DNA of 13,064 bases from Eudoraea sp. (GTDB taxonomy: Bacteria > Bacteroidota > Bacteroidia > Flavobacteriales > Flavobacteriaceae): contig JABDQS010000326.1 of the NCBI GenBank assembly GCA_013042125.1, forward strand, positions 1 to 13,064. Reading direction: 5' to 3'. Position numbers and translations under genes: made by a program. Position 1 is the first letter of the stretch; each line of letters starts with the position of its first letter. Shown one piece after another: positions 1 through 6,060 of the stretch. Under the pieces are notes generated by a model that was given only the letters and a program-made list of their open reading frames with translations, was not told the DNA's origin and did not search any database.

Positions 1-414
1 GATACAAGCTTTGTGGTAAATGCCACTTTTACCAGAACCCCGGATGCTGTACCTTTTTTGATGCCCACCACCACAGACCGGTTGTCTAAAGAAGTGGTTT
101 ATGGAATGGTTTCTTTTAAGCTAAAAGGAAACTCCTATCAATTAGAAGTATACCAAAATGAAGAACTGAAGAAAGAAGAAGATTTTGAAGACTATCTTTT
201 TCTCCCATTTACTGATGCAACCAATGGAAATGAAACCTATGAAGGGGGGCGCTATATAGACCTGAGTATCCCTGATAGTGACCAAATAGTAATAGATTTT
301 AATAAGGCCTATAATCCCTATTGTACCTATAATAAAAAATATTCCTGTCCTATTGTCCCTGATCAAAATACATTGGATATAAAGATATTTGCCGGCGTTA
401 AGGCCTTTAAGTAG
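1..414 (+). CDS. DUF1684 family protein, C-terminal part (5' end outside window)
   Basis: The reading frame is open from base 1 and ends in TAG at 412-414. There is no convincing start inside the window, so the gene begins upstream; a GTG at 13 is only an in-frame valine. The visible 137 residues carry hallmarks of the DUF1684 family: a FLPFTDATNGNETYEGGRY block, then DLSIP, then IDFNKAYNPYCTYNKKYSCP with two conserved cysteines, and a closing IFAGVKAF segment. The biochemical role of the family is not established as far as I know. Many members are predicted to be exported, but the N-terminus that would show this is missing here. The gene converges on the porin gene and shares the intervening hairpin with it. 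Family assignment is fairly secure; function is unknown. Confidence 0.85.
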   Translation, partial: DTSFVVNATFTRTPDAVPFLMPTTTDRLSKEVVYGMVSFKLKGNSYQLEVYQNEELKKEEDFEDYLFLPFTDATNGNETYEGGRYIDLSIPDSDQIVIDFNKAYNPYCTYNKKYSCPIVPDQNTLDIKIFAGVKAFK

Positions 415-420
415 GCCCAT

Positions 421-450
421 AAGAAAACCCCGGCAAGATTGCCGGGGCTT
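421..450 (-). terminator. Hairpin terminator between convergent genes
   Basis: CCCCGGCA (428-435) pairs perfectly with TGCCGGGG (440-447) around a 4-base AGAT loop, giving an 8-bp GC-rich stem. Read on the minus strand it is followed by TTTTCTT (427-421), so it suits the end of the porin operon. On the plus strand only CTTAAT follows, so termination of the DUF1684 gene would be weaker. Confidence 0.8.
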
Positions 451-488
451 AATCAACTCAACGAACTAAACAAAACTACTATTTGAGC

Positions 489-1541
489 TTAAAAAGAATA
501 CACTGCTGCGAGCACAAAGGAGGATAAACTTTTCATGGATGCACCATCTGAATCCAGAAAGGCATCTTCTGATGCGTTGTCTAAACGAAGTTCCGGCTTT
601 ATCATTAAATCACCAATGGTTGCACTTCCGGTTAAGGTTAGCGCTAACACACTTGAATCTTCAAGGCCTGTTCCAATGGCTCCAAAGTCGCCGGTCTCTA
701 CAAAATATTCACCTCTTAGGCCCAAAGTAAAGGTTTCAGAAGTTTTATACTGAGGATATAAAGCTCCACCTGCGAATCCTGTATCATCTGCTCCATCAAA
801 ATAGGCCGCATTTATTCCCAGGAAAAAGTCGTCACTAAGATCAAAACCACCGGTGTAATCTATTTCGAAATTACCATCATCTGAAATTAGATTCAAATAC
901 TGCCCGCTGTACCCCAATTGAGCCCCATAGGCATATTTTCCATTAGGGTTAAACTCGGTAATATCAGTGGGATTCATTACAGCCAGCATTAATGACCAAT
1001 CACTACCCAGGTCGAAATCGGCTTTCAGTCCGGTGTGACTAAACGGTCCGTAAGAGAAGAGATAAGAGGTGCTATAATTGAAATTACCAGCTGGTGAAAT
1101 TACTTCATAACCAAGGAAAGTATTGAAATTACCGAAGGTTAGGGTTACGGCATCGCTTACATTCCAATAAACATATAATTGGTTAACAATATTTCCTGTA
1201 GCGGAGTAAAGTGGAGATGCAAAAATGGCATCAGTACCACGTGGTCCAAAAACAAGATCGGCTACAAAACCTACATCTTCTCCCTCATAGCTGGCAATGA
1301 CATTAGCCATGCCAAGAGCAAAACCGGGTAAATTTGCAAAGGAGCTGCCGGGTGCAGAATAATTGGCTCCGGAATTGGCGGAATTCAAATTAGCCCTGTA
1401 ATAGGCATCTACGGTTCCGCTGATACTGAACTTCTTTTCTTCAATAGCTTCTTCTTCCTGAGCCAATCCTGCAAATGCACTGATAAACAGGAAAAGAAAT
1501 AATAATTTTTTTACGAAATTTGTATTTATAATCGTTTTCAT
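489..1541 (-). CDS. Outer-membrane beta-barrel porin, third gene of PII-Amt operon
   Basis: A 350-residue predicted outer-membrane porin. Residues 1-27 form a signal peptide: a basic start (MKTIINTNFVKK), a hydrophobic LLFLFLFISAFAG core and a likely signal peptidase I cut after GLA, before QEEE. The mature part is a chain of alternating amphipathic strands rich in Gly, Tyr and Phe with Asp/Asn-rich loops, and it ends in AAVYSF, the terminal Phe typical of barrels inserted by Bam. The overall style matches the putative beta-barrel porin-2 / OmpL-like family of Bacteroidota. It lies 111 bp downstream of amt on the same strand, separated by a perfect hairpin. I see no -7 box of its own, so it is probably read from the PII promoter. 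By position I infer that it lets ammonium or small nitrogen compounds cross the outer membrane. The substrate is not shown by sequence. Confidence 0.85.
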   Translation of the reverse strand: MKTIINTNFVKKLLFLFLFISAFAGLAQEEEAIEEKKFSISGTVDAYYRANLNSANSGANYSAPGSSFANLPGFALGMANVIASYEGEDVGFVADLVFGPRGTDAIFASPLYSATGNIVNQLYVYWNVSDAVTLTFGNFNTFLGYEVISPAGNFNYSTSYLFSYGPFSHTGLKADFDLGSDWSLMLAVMNPTDITEFNPNGKYAYGAQLGYSGQYLNLISDDGNFEIDYTGGFDLSDDFFLGINAAYFDGADDTGFAGGALYPQYKTSETFTLGLRGEYFVETGDFGAIGTGLEDSSVLALTLTGSATIGDLMIKPELRLDNASEDAFLDSDGASMKSLSSFVLAAVYSF

Positions 1542-1612
1542 AATTCAATGTTTGTGATTTCCTTTTAAAGGATGTTAATAACTGTTTTAAGTTGAAAATT
1601 TGAAAAGGTTAT

Positions 1613-1642
1613 GAACGGAGCGTTCTGCAAAACGCTCCGTTC
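1613..1642 (-). terminator. Intercistronic 12-bp hairpin between amt and porin gene
   Basis: GAACGGAGCGTT (1613-1624) pairs perfectly with AACGCTCCGTTC (1631-1642) around the 6-base loop CTGCAA. It starts 11 bases after the amt stop codon. The minus-strand sequence that follows (ATAACCTTTTC) has only a poor U-run. It may therefore act as a leaky terminator or a processing/stability element that sets porin levels against amt, rather than as a full stop. Confidence 0.6.
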
Positions 1643-1652
1643 TTTATATATG

Positions 1653-2906
1653 TTAATGTTGATTCATTCTAAAATCGGCATACGAATCCATACCGTGTTC
1701 GTGAAGATCCAGACCATCCAGCTCTTCTTCTTTAGATACACGTATACCAACTGTTTTCTTTAAGCCGTAAATAATGATAAAGGCCGATAGGGAACAGAAT
1801 ACTGCGGCTGCTCCTACGCCTGCTAATTGATATAAGAACTGTTCTCCACCTGCCATAGAACCAAATATCCCTACTGCCAGGGTTCCCCAGATACCACAGA
1901 TCAAGTGAACGGTGACCGCACCTACGGGATCATCAAGTCGTATTCTGTCAATAAATGCCACACCTAATACAATGATAAAGCCGGCGATTAGCCCTATCAA
2001 AACTGCTTCGTTAGGCGACATAAGATCGGCACCGGCGGTAATACCAACCAATCCACCTAAAATACCATTGAGGAACATAGTTAAATCCAAATTCTTATAG
2101 AGTATGGTAGATAAGATCAGTGAACCAACGCCCCCTGCGGCGGCTGCCAAACTGGTTGTTACAAGAACAAGGCTGGTAGTTTCAGGATCTGCTGATAATA
2201 CGGATCCCCCGTTAAATCCAAACCACCCTAACCAAAGGATAAGAACCCCTGCGGTTGCTAAAGGGATATTGTGACCTGGAATTGCATTGATCTTTCCATT
2301 TTCTCCAAATTTTCCAATCCGAGCCCCTAAGAGGTAAATTGCAATTAATGCACCCCAACCTCCAACGGAGTGTACCAGGGTAGAACCGGCGAAATCATAG
2401 AATCCTCCATTTTCACCTCCAAGGGTAGATAAAAATCCACCGCCCCATTGCCATGATCCTACAATAGGATAAACAAGACCTACATAGATAATCGTAAAGA
2501 TCATAAAGGGTCCAATTTTAATACGTTCAGCAACTGCTCCCGATACAATAGTAGCAGCAGTGGCGGCAAACATTCCCTGGAAAAGGAAATCTGTCCACCA
2601 GGTATAACCCCCATCGGCATACTCCGGTGTCATGCCATTTTCCGGAGCGGCGATACCGAAACCTGCAAAATCGAGAATACCTGCAGATCCGTCAGCGAAT
2701 CCCGGGTACATTAAGTTAAATCCACCAATGTAGTACATCAATAGACCTACGGTGATAATAAAAATATTTTTAAAAAGTATGTTGATTGTATTTTTTTGCC
2801 TGGTTAGTCCAATTTCCAATAATGAAAAGCCCATGTGCATAAAGAATACCAGGGCGGTACAAACCATCATCCATATATTGTTAGCTGTAAATAATCCTGC
2901 TTCCAT
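1653..2906 (-). CDS. amt: Ammonium transporter, Amt/MEP/Rh family
   Basis: A 417-residue inner-membrane ammonium transporter with about eleven hydrophobic segments. Visible family marks are FFMHMGFSLLEIGLTRQKN (about residues 21-39), WWTDFLFQGMFAATAATIVSG (103-123), the Asp171 to His179 pair in DFAGSTLVHS, and the second pore histidine His334 in VHLICGIWGT. These match Asp160, His168 and His318 of E. coli AmtB. The cytoplasmic tail has EELDGLDLHEHGMDSYADF, the segment that couples subunits and meets PII in this family. There is no long N-terminal signal peptide; the protein begins nearly at the first helix, as in the MHMGF-type Amt clade. It lies 29 bp after the PII gene and ahead of a porin gene, so expression and activity are probably tied to nitrogen status through PII. 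Confidence 0.96.
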   Translation of the reverse strand: MEAGLFTANNIWMMVCTALVFFMHMGFSLLEIGLTRQKNTINILFKNIFIITVGLLMYYIGGFNLMYPGFADGSAGILDFAGFGIAAPENGMTPEYADGGYTWWTDFLFQGMFAATAATIVSGAVAERIKIGPFMIFTIIYVGLVYPIVGSWQWGGGFLSTLGGENGGFYDFAGSTLVHSVGGWGALIAIYLLGARIGKFGENGKINAIPGHNIPLATAGVLILWLGWFGFNGGSVLSADPETTSLVLVTTSLAAAAGGVGSLILSTILYKNLDLTMFLNGILGGLVGITAGADLMSPNEAVLIGLIAGFIIVLGVAFIDRIRLDDPVGAVTVHLICGIWGTLAVGIFGSMAGGEQFLYQLAGVGAAAVFCSLSAFIIIYGLKKTVGIRVSKEEELDGLDLHEHGMDSYADFRMNQH

Positions 2907-2935
2907 ATTTCAATAATTAGTTGTTAGTTATTTAT

Positions 2936-3274
2936 TTAGTTGATTCCGGCATGGCCGTTCTCCTTGGTTCTTATCCTGTAAGCTTGTAATACGTCTGAGA
3001 CAAAGATCTTTCCATCCCCAACATTTCCCGTATAGGCAGATTCCAAGACAGCTTTTATTGTTTTATCCAGGAAATCATCAGAAATTACGATCTCTAAATA
3101 CCGTCTCTGTATGTCTGTGGTACTGTAAGAGATGCCTCTGTACACATGGCCCTGTTTTTCATTACCTACTCCGGTAACATCCCAGTAACTAAAGAAGTTC
3201 ACTTCAATTTGATGCAGTGCTTTTTTTACATCATCAAATTTTGATTTTCTAATAATTGCTTCTACTTTTTTCAT
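2936..3274 (-). CDS. PII nitrogen regulatory protein (GlnB/GlnK type)
   Basis: A 112-residue PII signal protein, first gene of the PII-amt-porin operon. PII trimers sense ATP/ADP and 2-oxoglutarate and, in amt-linked pairs, block the transporter when nitrogen is plentiful. The start MKKVEAIIRKSKFDDVKKAL, the B-loop TGNVGDGKIFV (82-92) and the C-terminal RIRT (100-103) are classical. The T-loop runs through GHVYRGISYSTTD, with Tyr50 in the place of E. coli Tyr51. The T-loop differs in detail: GHVYRG is shorter than GHTELYRG, and RGISY replaces RGAEY. The sequence before the T-loop (FFSYWDVTGVG) is also unusual. Linkage to amt suggests a GlnK role, but sequence alone does not separate GlnB from GlnK, so I give no symbol. 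Confidence 0.95.
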   Translation of the reverse strand: MKKVEAIIRKSKFDDVKKALHQIEVNFFSYWDVTGVGNEKQGHVYRGISYSTTDIQRRYLEIVISDDFLDKTIKAVLESAYTGNVGDGKIFVSDVLQAYRIRTKENGHAGIN

Positions 3275-3298
3275 TGTATTAGTTTATTGTTGATGCGC

Positions 3299-3306
3299 CA
3301 AAAGTA
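3299..3306 (-). promoter_or_regulatory. -7 box of PII-amt-porin operon promoter
   Basis: On the minus strand this reads TACTTTTG, an exact match to the Bacteroidota -7 consensus TAnnTTTG. Transcription would begin near 3295, about 20 bases before the PII start codon. No TTG appears in the expected -33 place; that position is taken by the first palindrome, which hints at an activator-dependent promoter. Confidence 0.65.
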
Positions 3307-3322
3307 TATTAAATAAGATAAC

Positions 3323-3340
3323 CCCTAAAAAAATAGGGGC
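3323..3340. promoter_or_regulatory. Putative operator, proximal palindrome upstream of PII gene
   Basis: CCCCTA (3323-3328), six A (3329-3334), TAGGGG (3335-3340): a perfect 6+6 inverted repeat. Its centre lies about 37-40 bases before the predicted start of transcription, the usual place for an activator that touches RNA polymerase. The regulator is unknown. Confidence 0.6.
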
Positions 3341-3372
3341 TTATATCTTAATTTTTATCATACTATTAAAAT

Positions 3373-3397
3373 ATACCCCTAAAAAATTAGGGTATAA
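3373..3397. promoter_or_regulatory. Putative operator, distal palindrome upstream of PII gene
   Basis: TATACCC (3373-3379) and GGGTATA (3391-3397) flank CTAAAAAATTA, giving a second site of the same build as the proximal one (ACCCCTAA...TTAGGGT), with one G fewer on the right. Its centre lies 54 bp from the first, close to five helical turns, so both would face the same side of the DNA. Confidence 0.55.
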
Positions 3398-3539
3398 CAT
3401 TCACAACATGATAATTTGTCTATTTGATTTTTTTGTAGGTGGCTTTTAACATTTGGTGTAAGAAGGAGTTATTTCAAGGGTCTGAAATAGGGAATTGTCA
3501 GGAAAACGTTCCTGCTTGAAAAAGGTTTAAGATGTTGAT

Positions 3540-3911
3540 TCAGACAGTCTTGGAGAGCCAAAGTCCAAAGCCCACTGCAAGGATACCAACGGCAATGCTA
3601 CTCAGGGTATAAAGAAGAAAAGTAGTGATCTGGCCTTCGCGCAACATACCGTAGTTTTCAAGGGCAAAGGAAGAGAAGGTGGTAAAACCACCGCAAAAGC
3701 CAATGGTAAGAAACAGGACAGTATTATTGTTAAGAGTTGTTGATTTGGCAGATATCCCTAAGATGATCCCAATGATCAAACAGCCTATGATATTTGCACC
3801 AAAGGTGCCTAGAAAAAAGTTAGAAGTATATGGATTAAGTGCTTTGCTAAGAAGGTAACGAAGGCCGCTACCAATTCCACCTCCAAGGAACACCAGCAAA
3901 AATTGTTTCAT
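3540..3911 (-). CDS. crcB: Fluoride ion channel CrcB/Fluc
   Basis: A 123-residue inner-membrane fluoride exporter of the Fluc family, of the usual size and with four hydrophobic helices. Family marks are GGGIGSGLRYLLS (10-22) with Arg18, GTFGANIIGCLIIG (35-48) with the pore Asn40, and GFCGGFTTFSSFALE (71-85), the TTFS segment that holds the central sodium ion and the phenylalanines lining the fluoride path. Fluc works as an antiparallel dimer that lets toxic fluoride leave the cytoplasm. A single gene here implies a homodimer. The gene follows a 59-residue membrane protein gene by 17 bp and is probably cotranscribed with it. I looked for a fluoride riboswitch in the leader and saw none. Confidence 0.95.
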   Translation of the reverse strand: MKQFLLVFLGGGIGSGLRYLLSKALNPYTSNFFLGTFGANIIGCLIIGIILGISAKSTTLNNNTVLFLTIGFCGGFTTFSSFALENYGMLREGQITTFLLYTLSSIAVGILAVGFGLWLSKTV

Positions 3912-3928
3912 TTCCTAAAGATAGGAAT

Positions 3929-4108
3929 CTAAATGGCTTTACGATATTCTGAAGATGACAAATCTAATGGGTATACCTTGTCTTTGGAATCCAGGGAAAT
4001 GTCTTTGGAAAAATTGTTTTGTCTTCTGCCATTTGTTACAATACTAAAGGATAGAAGTGCAGCATTGATCAGAACTAAAACAAAGAAAATGGTCAAAAAG
4101 GTTGTCAT
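3929..4108 (-). CDS. Small single-pass membrane protein upstream of crcB, 59 residues
   Basis: ATG at 4108-4106 to TAG at 3931-3929 encodes 59 residues. Residues 1-24 (MTTFLTIFFVLVLINAALLS, then FSIV) form one hydrophobic helix. The rest is polar and ends SKDKVYPLDLSSSEYRKAI. It lacks a lipobox and a clear signal peptidase site, so an N-terminally anchored small membrane protein is likely. Support comes from the good start, the helix-plus-tail design, the 17-bp gap to crcB and a TAATTTTG -7 box 28 bases upstream. I recall similar short proteins with a KIYPL-type tail in other Flavobacteriia, but cannot check this here. The opposite strand also has a 66-codon open frame, which I judge to be a shadow. 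Function unknown; a role next to the fluoride channel is only a guess from position. Confidence 0.7.
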   Translation of the reverse strand: MTTFLTIFFVLVLINAALLSFSIVTNGRRQNNFSKDISLDSKDKVYPLDLSSSEYRKAI

Positions 4109-4135
4109 TTATCGGATTTCTTTGGAATTATAACG

Positions 4136-4143
4136 CAAAATTA
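4136..4143 (-). promoter_or_regulatory. -7 box before 59-residue gene and crcB
   Basis: On the minus strand this reads TAATTTTG, matching TAnnTTTG, 28 bases upstream of the ATG at 4108. No TTG is seen at the -33 distance, so support rests on the -7 box and spacing alone. Confidence 0.4.
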
Positions 4144-4189
4144 CATGTTTTCTTATAGTATACGAATGAAATCCATTTTAAGTTGTGAG

Positions 4190-4232
4190 AATGTTAATTT
4201 TTGTGGTGTAGCTAATAATAATGTTAATTTTT
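4190..4232. repeat. 13-bp direct repeat AATGTTAATTTTT
   Basis: Identical 13-base copies lie at 4190-4202 and 4220-4232, 30 bp apart. The second overlaps the stop codon of the 62-residue membrane protein gene. It may be a small local duplication at the 3' end of that gene or two AT-rich sites. No function is evident. Confidence 0.5.
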
Positions 4233-4412
4233 AAGCCATTCCTTAATAACAAAAAGTAAAATTATGAATACTATAAATACAATGCCCACCCATTTAACTC
4301 CTTTATAGTTTTTAGAGTGAAGTTTCTTGTCTTTTTTGTAGGAAAGGAAGATTGCTATCGCAAAAAAAATCACAAAAATGGCTGCGAAAATTAATTGCCC
4401 CGTACTGAACAT
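4224..4412 (-). CDS. Small two-helix membrane protein, 62 residues, function unknown
   Basis: A 62-residue protein with two hydrophobic helices: about residues 6-24 (QLIFAAIFVIFFAIAIFLS) and 41-58 (WVGIVFIVFIILLFVIKE). They are joined by a basic loop, YKKDKKLHSKNYKGVK, which by the positive-inside rule should face the cytoplasm, placing both ends outside. There is no signal peptide cleavage site. The start MFSTGQLIF and the KLHSKNYKGVKW loop look like a small conserved membrane protein I associate with Flavobacteriia, which argues that it is a real gene despite its size. It lies 115 bp upstream of the 59-residue gene on the same strand, with a -7 box TAGTTTTG ahead. The 5' end is divergent from the MazG-like gene. 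No function can be given. Confidence 0.75.
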   Translation of the reverse strand: MFSTGQLIFAAIFVIFFAIAIFLSYKKDKKLHSKNYKGVKWVGIVFIVFIILLFVIKEWLKN

Positions 4413-4427
4413 ATGTATATTTTAGCG

Positions 4428-4435
4428 CAAAACTA
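4428..4435 (-). promoter_or_regulatory. -7 box before 62-residue membrane protein gene
   Basis: On the minus strand this reads TAGTTTTG, matching TAnnTTTG, 15 bases upstream of the ATG at 4412. It lies in a 40-bp divergent gap. For the opposite gene a near match, TATATTTT, is seen at 4416-4423 on the plus strand, so the two promoters would overlap. Confidence 0.45.
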
Positions 4436-4452
4436 CATTAAAAAGACATAGC

Positions 4453-4839
4453 ATGAAAAACAAGATAGATGCTGTTGCTCAGTTTCATAATTCCTTTGGA
4501 CTGGGAGTAGCGGAAAAGCCAAAGGCAAATTTAGGTAGTACAAAGAATCAACTCCGATTTAATCTTATGGATGAGGAAAATAAGGAGTATTATGAGGCTG
4601 CCGAAAAAGATGATCTTGTAGAAGTGGCAGATGCCTTGGGTGATATGCTTTACATCTTATGCGGCACTATATTAGAACACGGAATGCAGCACATTATCGA
4701 AGAGGTGTTTGAAGAGATTCAGCGGAGTAATATGAGCAAGTTGGGAGCCGATGGACAACCAATTTACAGGGAAGATGGAAAAGTGTTAAAAGGTCCGGAT
4801 TACTTCAAACCCAATATTAAGAGTATTCTGGACAAATAA
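4453..4839 (+). CDS. MazG/HisE-like nucleotide pyrophosphohydrolase
   Basis: A 128-residue all-alpha NTP pyrophosphatase-like protein. The metal-binding signature EExxE followed by ExxD is present: Glu41, Glu42 and Glu45 in MDEENKEYYEAA, then Glu57 and Asp60 in LVEVADALGDMLYILCGT. The C-terminal half SNMSKLGADGQPIYREDGKV and LKGPDYFKPN resembles the PRA-PH-like/MazG-like group found in bacteria and phages, whose members split the alpha-beta phosphate bond of nucleotides and are thought to clean non-standard nucleotides from the pool. It is not HisE in a his operon: no histidine genes are near. It stands alone, divergent from the 62-residue gene and convergent with ilvE. The actual substrate cannot be read from the sequence. 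Confidence 0.85.
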   Translation: MKNKIDAVAQFHNSFGLGVAEKPKANLGSTKNQLRFNLMDEENKEYYEAAEKDDLVEVADALGDMLYILCGTILEHGMQHIIEEVFEEIQRSNMSKLGADGQPIYREDGKVLKGPDYFKPNIKSILDK

Positions 4840-4887
4840 TAGAGCATCCAAAAAAAGGGTTCTGTTATATATGACCATTATGATCTC

Positions 4888-5958
4888 CTAAGATACCCCG
4901 AAGCGCCAATTGAAAGGATCATCAGCTCTGTTGTACTGAATATCCGTAATGCGTTTCTTCAAATGATCTGCGTAACTATTTTCAATTTCCGGCAACGAAT
5001 AGTCCTTATCCCTGTGGCCAAAACCTGAAATTGGGGAAATTACAGCTGCTGTACCGGCCCCAAACATTTCTTTAAGGCTGCCATTTTTGGAAGCGGCAAC
5101 TACTTCTTCTACCCGGATCTTACGGATCTCTACAGGAATACCCTCAGCTTTCGCGATATCCAATACGCTTTTACGGGTAATGCCGTCCAGGATACGGTCA
5201 CTTACAGGGCTAGTAAGCAAAGTATCGTTTATACGCACAAAGATGTTCATGGCGCCAGCCTCTTCTATGTATTCATGTGTATTGTCATCTGTCCAAACAA
5301 CTTGTTGATATCCCTTTGCTACGGCAAGCTGAGTAGGGTAGAATTGACCCGCATAATTACCACCAGCTTTGGCATAACCAACTCCACCGTTTGCGGCTCT
5401 CGAATATTTTTCTTCGATCAACACCTTTAATTTTCCTGCAAAATAAGGCCCTGATGGGGCACAAACGATCATAAATTTATACTGATCCGCCGGTGAGGCA
5501 TGTAATCCCTTACCCGATGCAAAAATAAAAGGGCGTACATACAAGGAACTGCCTGGAGTTGTTGGGATCCAATCTTTCTCCACCTGCAAAAGGGTCTTTA
5601 GCCCCTCCATGAAGAAATCCTTAGGCACCTCCGGGATGGAGATCCTTTTAGCAGAGATATTCATTCTTTTTTGATTCTCTTCCGGTCTGAAGAGCCAAAC
5701 ATTACCCTCCGTATCTTTATACGCTTTCATACCTTCAAAAACAGACTGCCCGTAGTGAAATATTTTTGCGGAAGGGTCCAGCGAGATTTCTTGATAGGGA
5801 ACTATGCGAGGTGCTTGCCAGGCTCCATTGGCATAATTGCATTCCAGCATATGATCTGAATGTACTTTGCCAAACGGTAGATTTGAGAAATCTACTTGCG
5901 AAATTCTGGACGTTTTAACTTTTTCAACACTAATGTTTGTAACGTTGGTCTCCATCAT
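4888..5958 (-). CDS. ilvE: Branched-chain-amino-acid aminotransferase
   Basis: A class IV, PLP-dependent aminotransferase of the longer BCAT group, 356 residues from the ATG at 5958 (355 from the next codon). It interconverts Leu, Ile and Val with their 2-oxo acids, using 2-oxoglutarate/glutamate. Visible marks: FHYGQSVFEGMKAY (68-81), YVRPFIFASG (140-149), the PLP lysine Lys197 in GVGYAKAGGNYAGQFYP, IEEAGAMNIF (231-240), the LDGITRKSVLDIA block and MFGAGTAAVISPI near the end. An in-frame TTG start 18 bases further out is possible, but it falls inside the -7 box TAATTTTG at 5974-5981, so I prefer the ATGs at 5958/5955. No other ilv or leu genes are adjacent. The gene is divergent from the DUF4920 gene. 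Confidence 0.96.
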   Translation of the reverse strand: MMETNVTNISVEKVKTSRISQVDFSNLPFGKVHSDHMLECNYANGAWQAPRIVPYQEISLDPSAKIFHYGQSVFEGMKAYKDTEGNVWLFRPEENQKRMNISAKRISIPEVPKDFFMEGLKTLLQVEKDWIPTTPGSSLYVRPFIFASGKGLHASPADQYKFMIVCAPSGPYFAGKLKVLIEEKYSRAANGGVGYAKAGGNYAGQFYPTQLAVAKGYQQVVWTDDNTHEYIEEAGAMNIFVRINDTLLTSPVSDRILDGITRKSVLDIAKAEGIPVEIRKIRVEEVVAASKNGSLKEMFGAGTAAVISPISGFGHRDKDYSLPEIENSYADHLKKRITDIQYNRADDPFNWRFGVS

Positions 5959-5973
5959 CTTAATTTTACGATT

Positions 5974-5981
5974 CAAAATTA
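5974..5981 (-). promoter_or_regulatory. -7 box of ilvE promoter
   Basis: On the minus strand this reads TAATTTTG, an exact TAnnTTTG match, 15 bases before the ATG at 5958. Transcription from about 5969 would leave a leader of only about 11 bases. That rules out the upstream TTG codon as start and implies a transcript without a Shine-Dalgarno. No -33 TTG is seen. Confidence 0.5.
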
Positions 5982-6060
5982 AACATTTATGCCCTCTTGT
6001 TCCTTCTTTTTTCGGCGAAAAATCGCCAGCTTTGTGGAGTAATTATAAAACATATCTAAA

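Noticed and set aside
3470..3514. Two short hairpins after crcB: TATTTCA/TGAAATA (3470-3489) and CAGGAA/TTCCTG (3499-3514), considered as terminators.
   Set aside because: Stems are only 6-7 bp and neither is followed by a U-run on the minus strand. They may be chance or a weak Rho-dependent end.
3933..4133. A 66-codon open frame on the plus strand opposite the crcB upstream region.
   Set aside because: It has no family resemblance, no -7 box and a mixed hydrophobic/basic sequence. The opposite strand encodes a better 59-residue protein with a helix, promoter and operon spacing.
3912..4135. Fluoride riboswitch ahead of crcB.
   Set aside because: The conserved crcB-motif pseudoknot sequences are not seen on the minus strand, and the region directly upstream of crcB is coding for the 59-residue protein.
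4840..4887. Possible terminator for ilvE in the convergent gap (minus-strand CCCTTTTTTT).
   Set aside because: A T-run is present but the sequence before it forms no stable stem that I can see.
6015..6028. GGCGA-AAAA-TCGCC dyad in the divergent gap between ilvE and the DUF4920 gene, considered as an operator.
   Set aside because: The arms are only 5 bp, there is no second copy, and it does not line up with the ilvE -7 box. Too weak to call.
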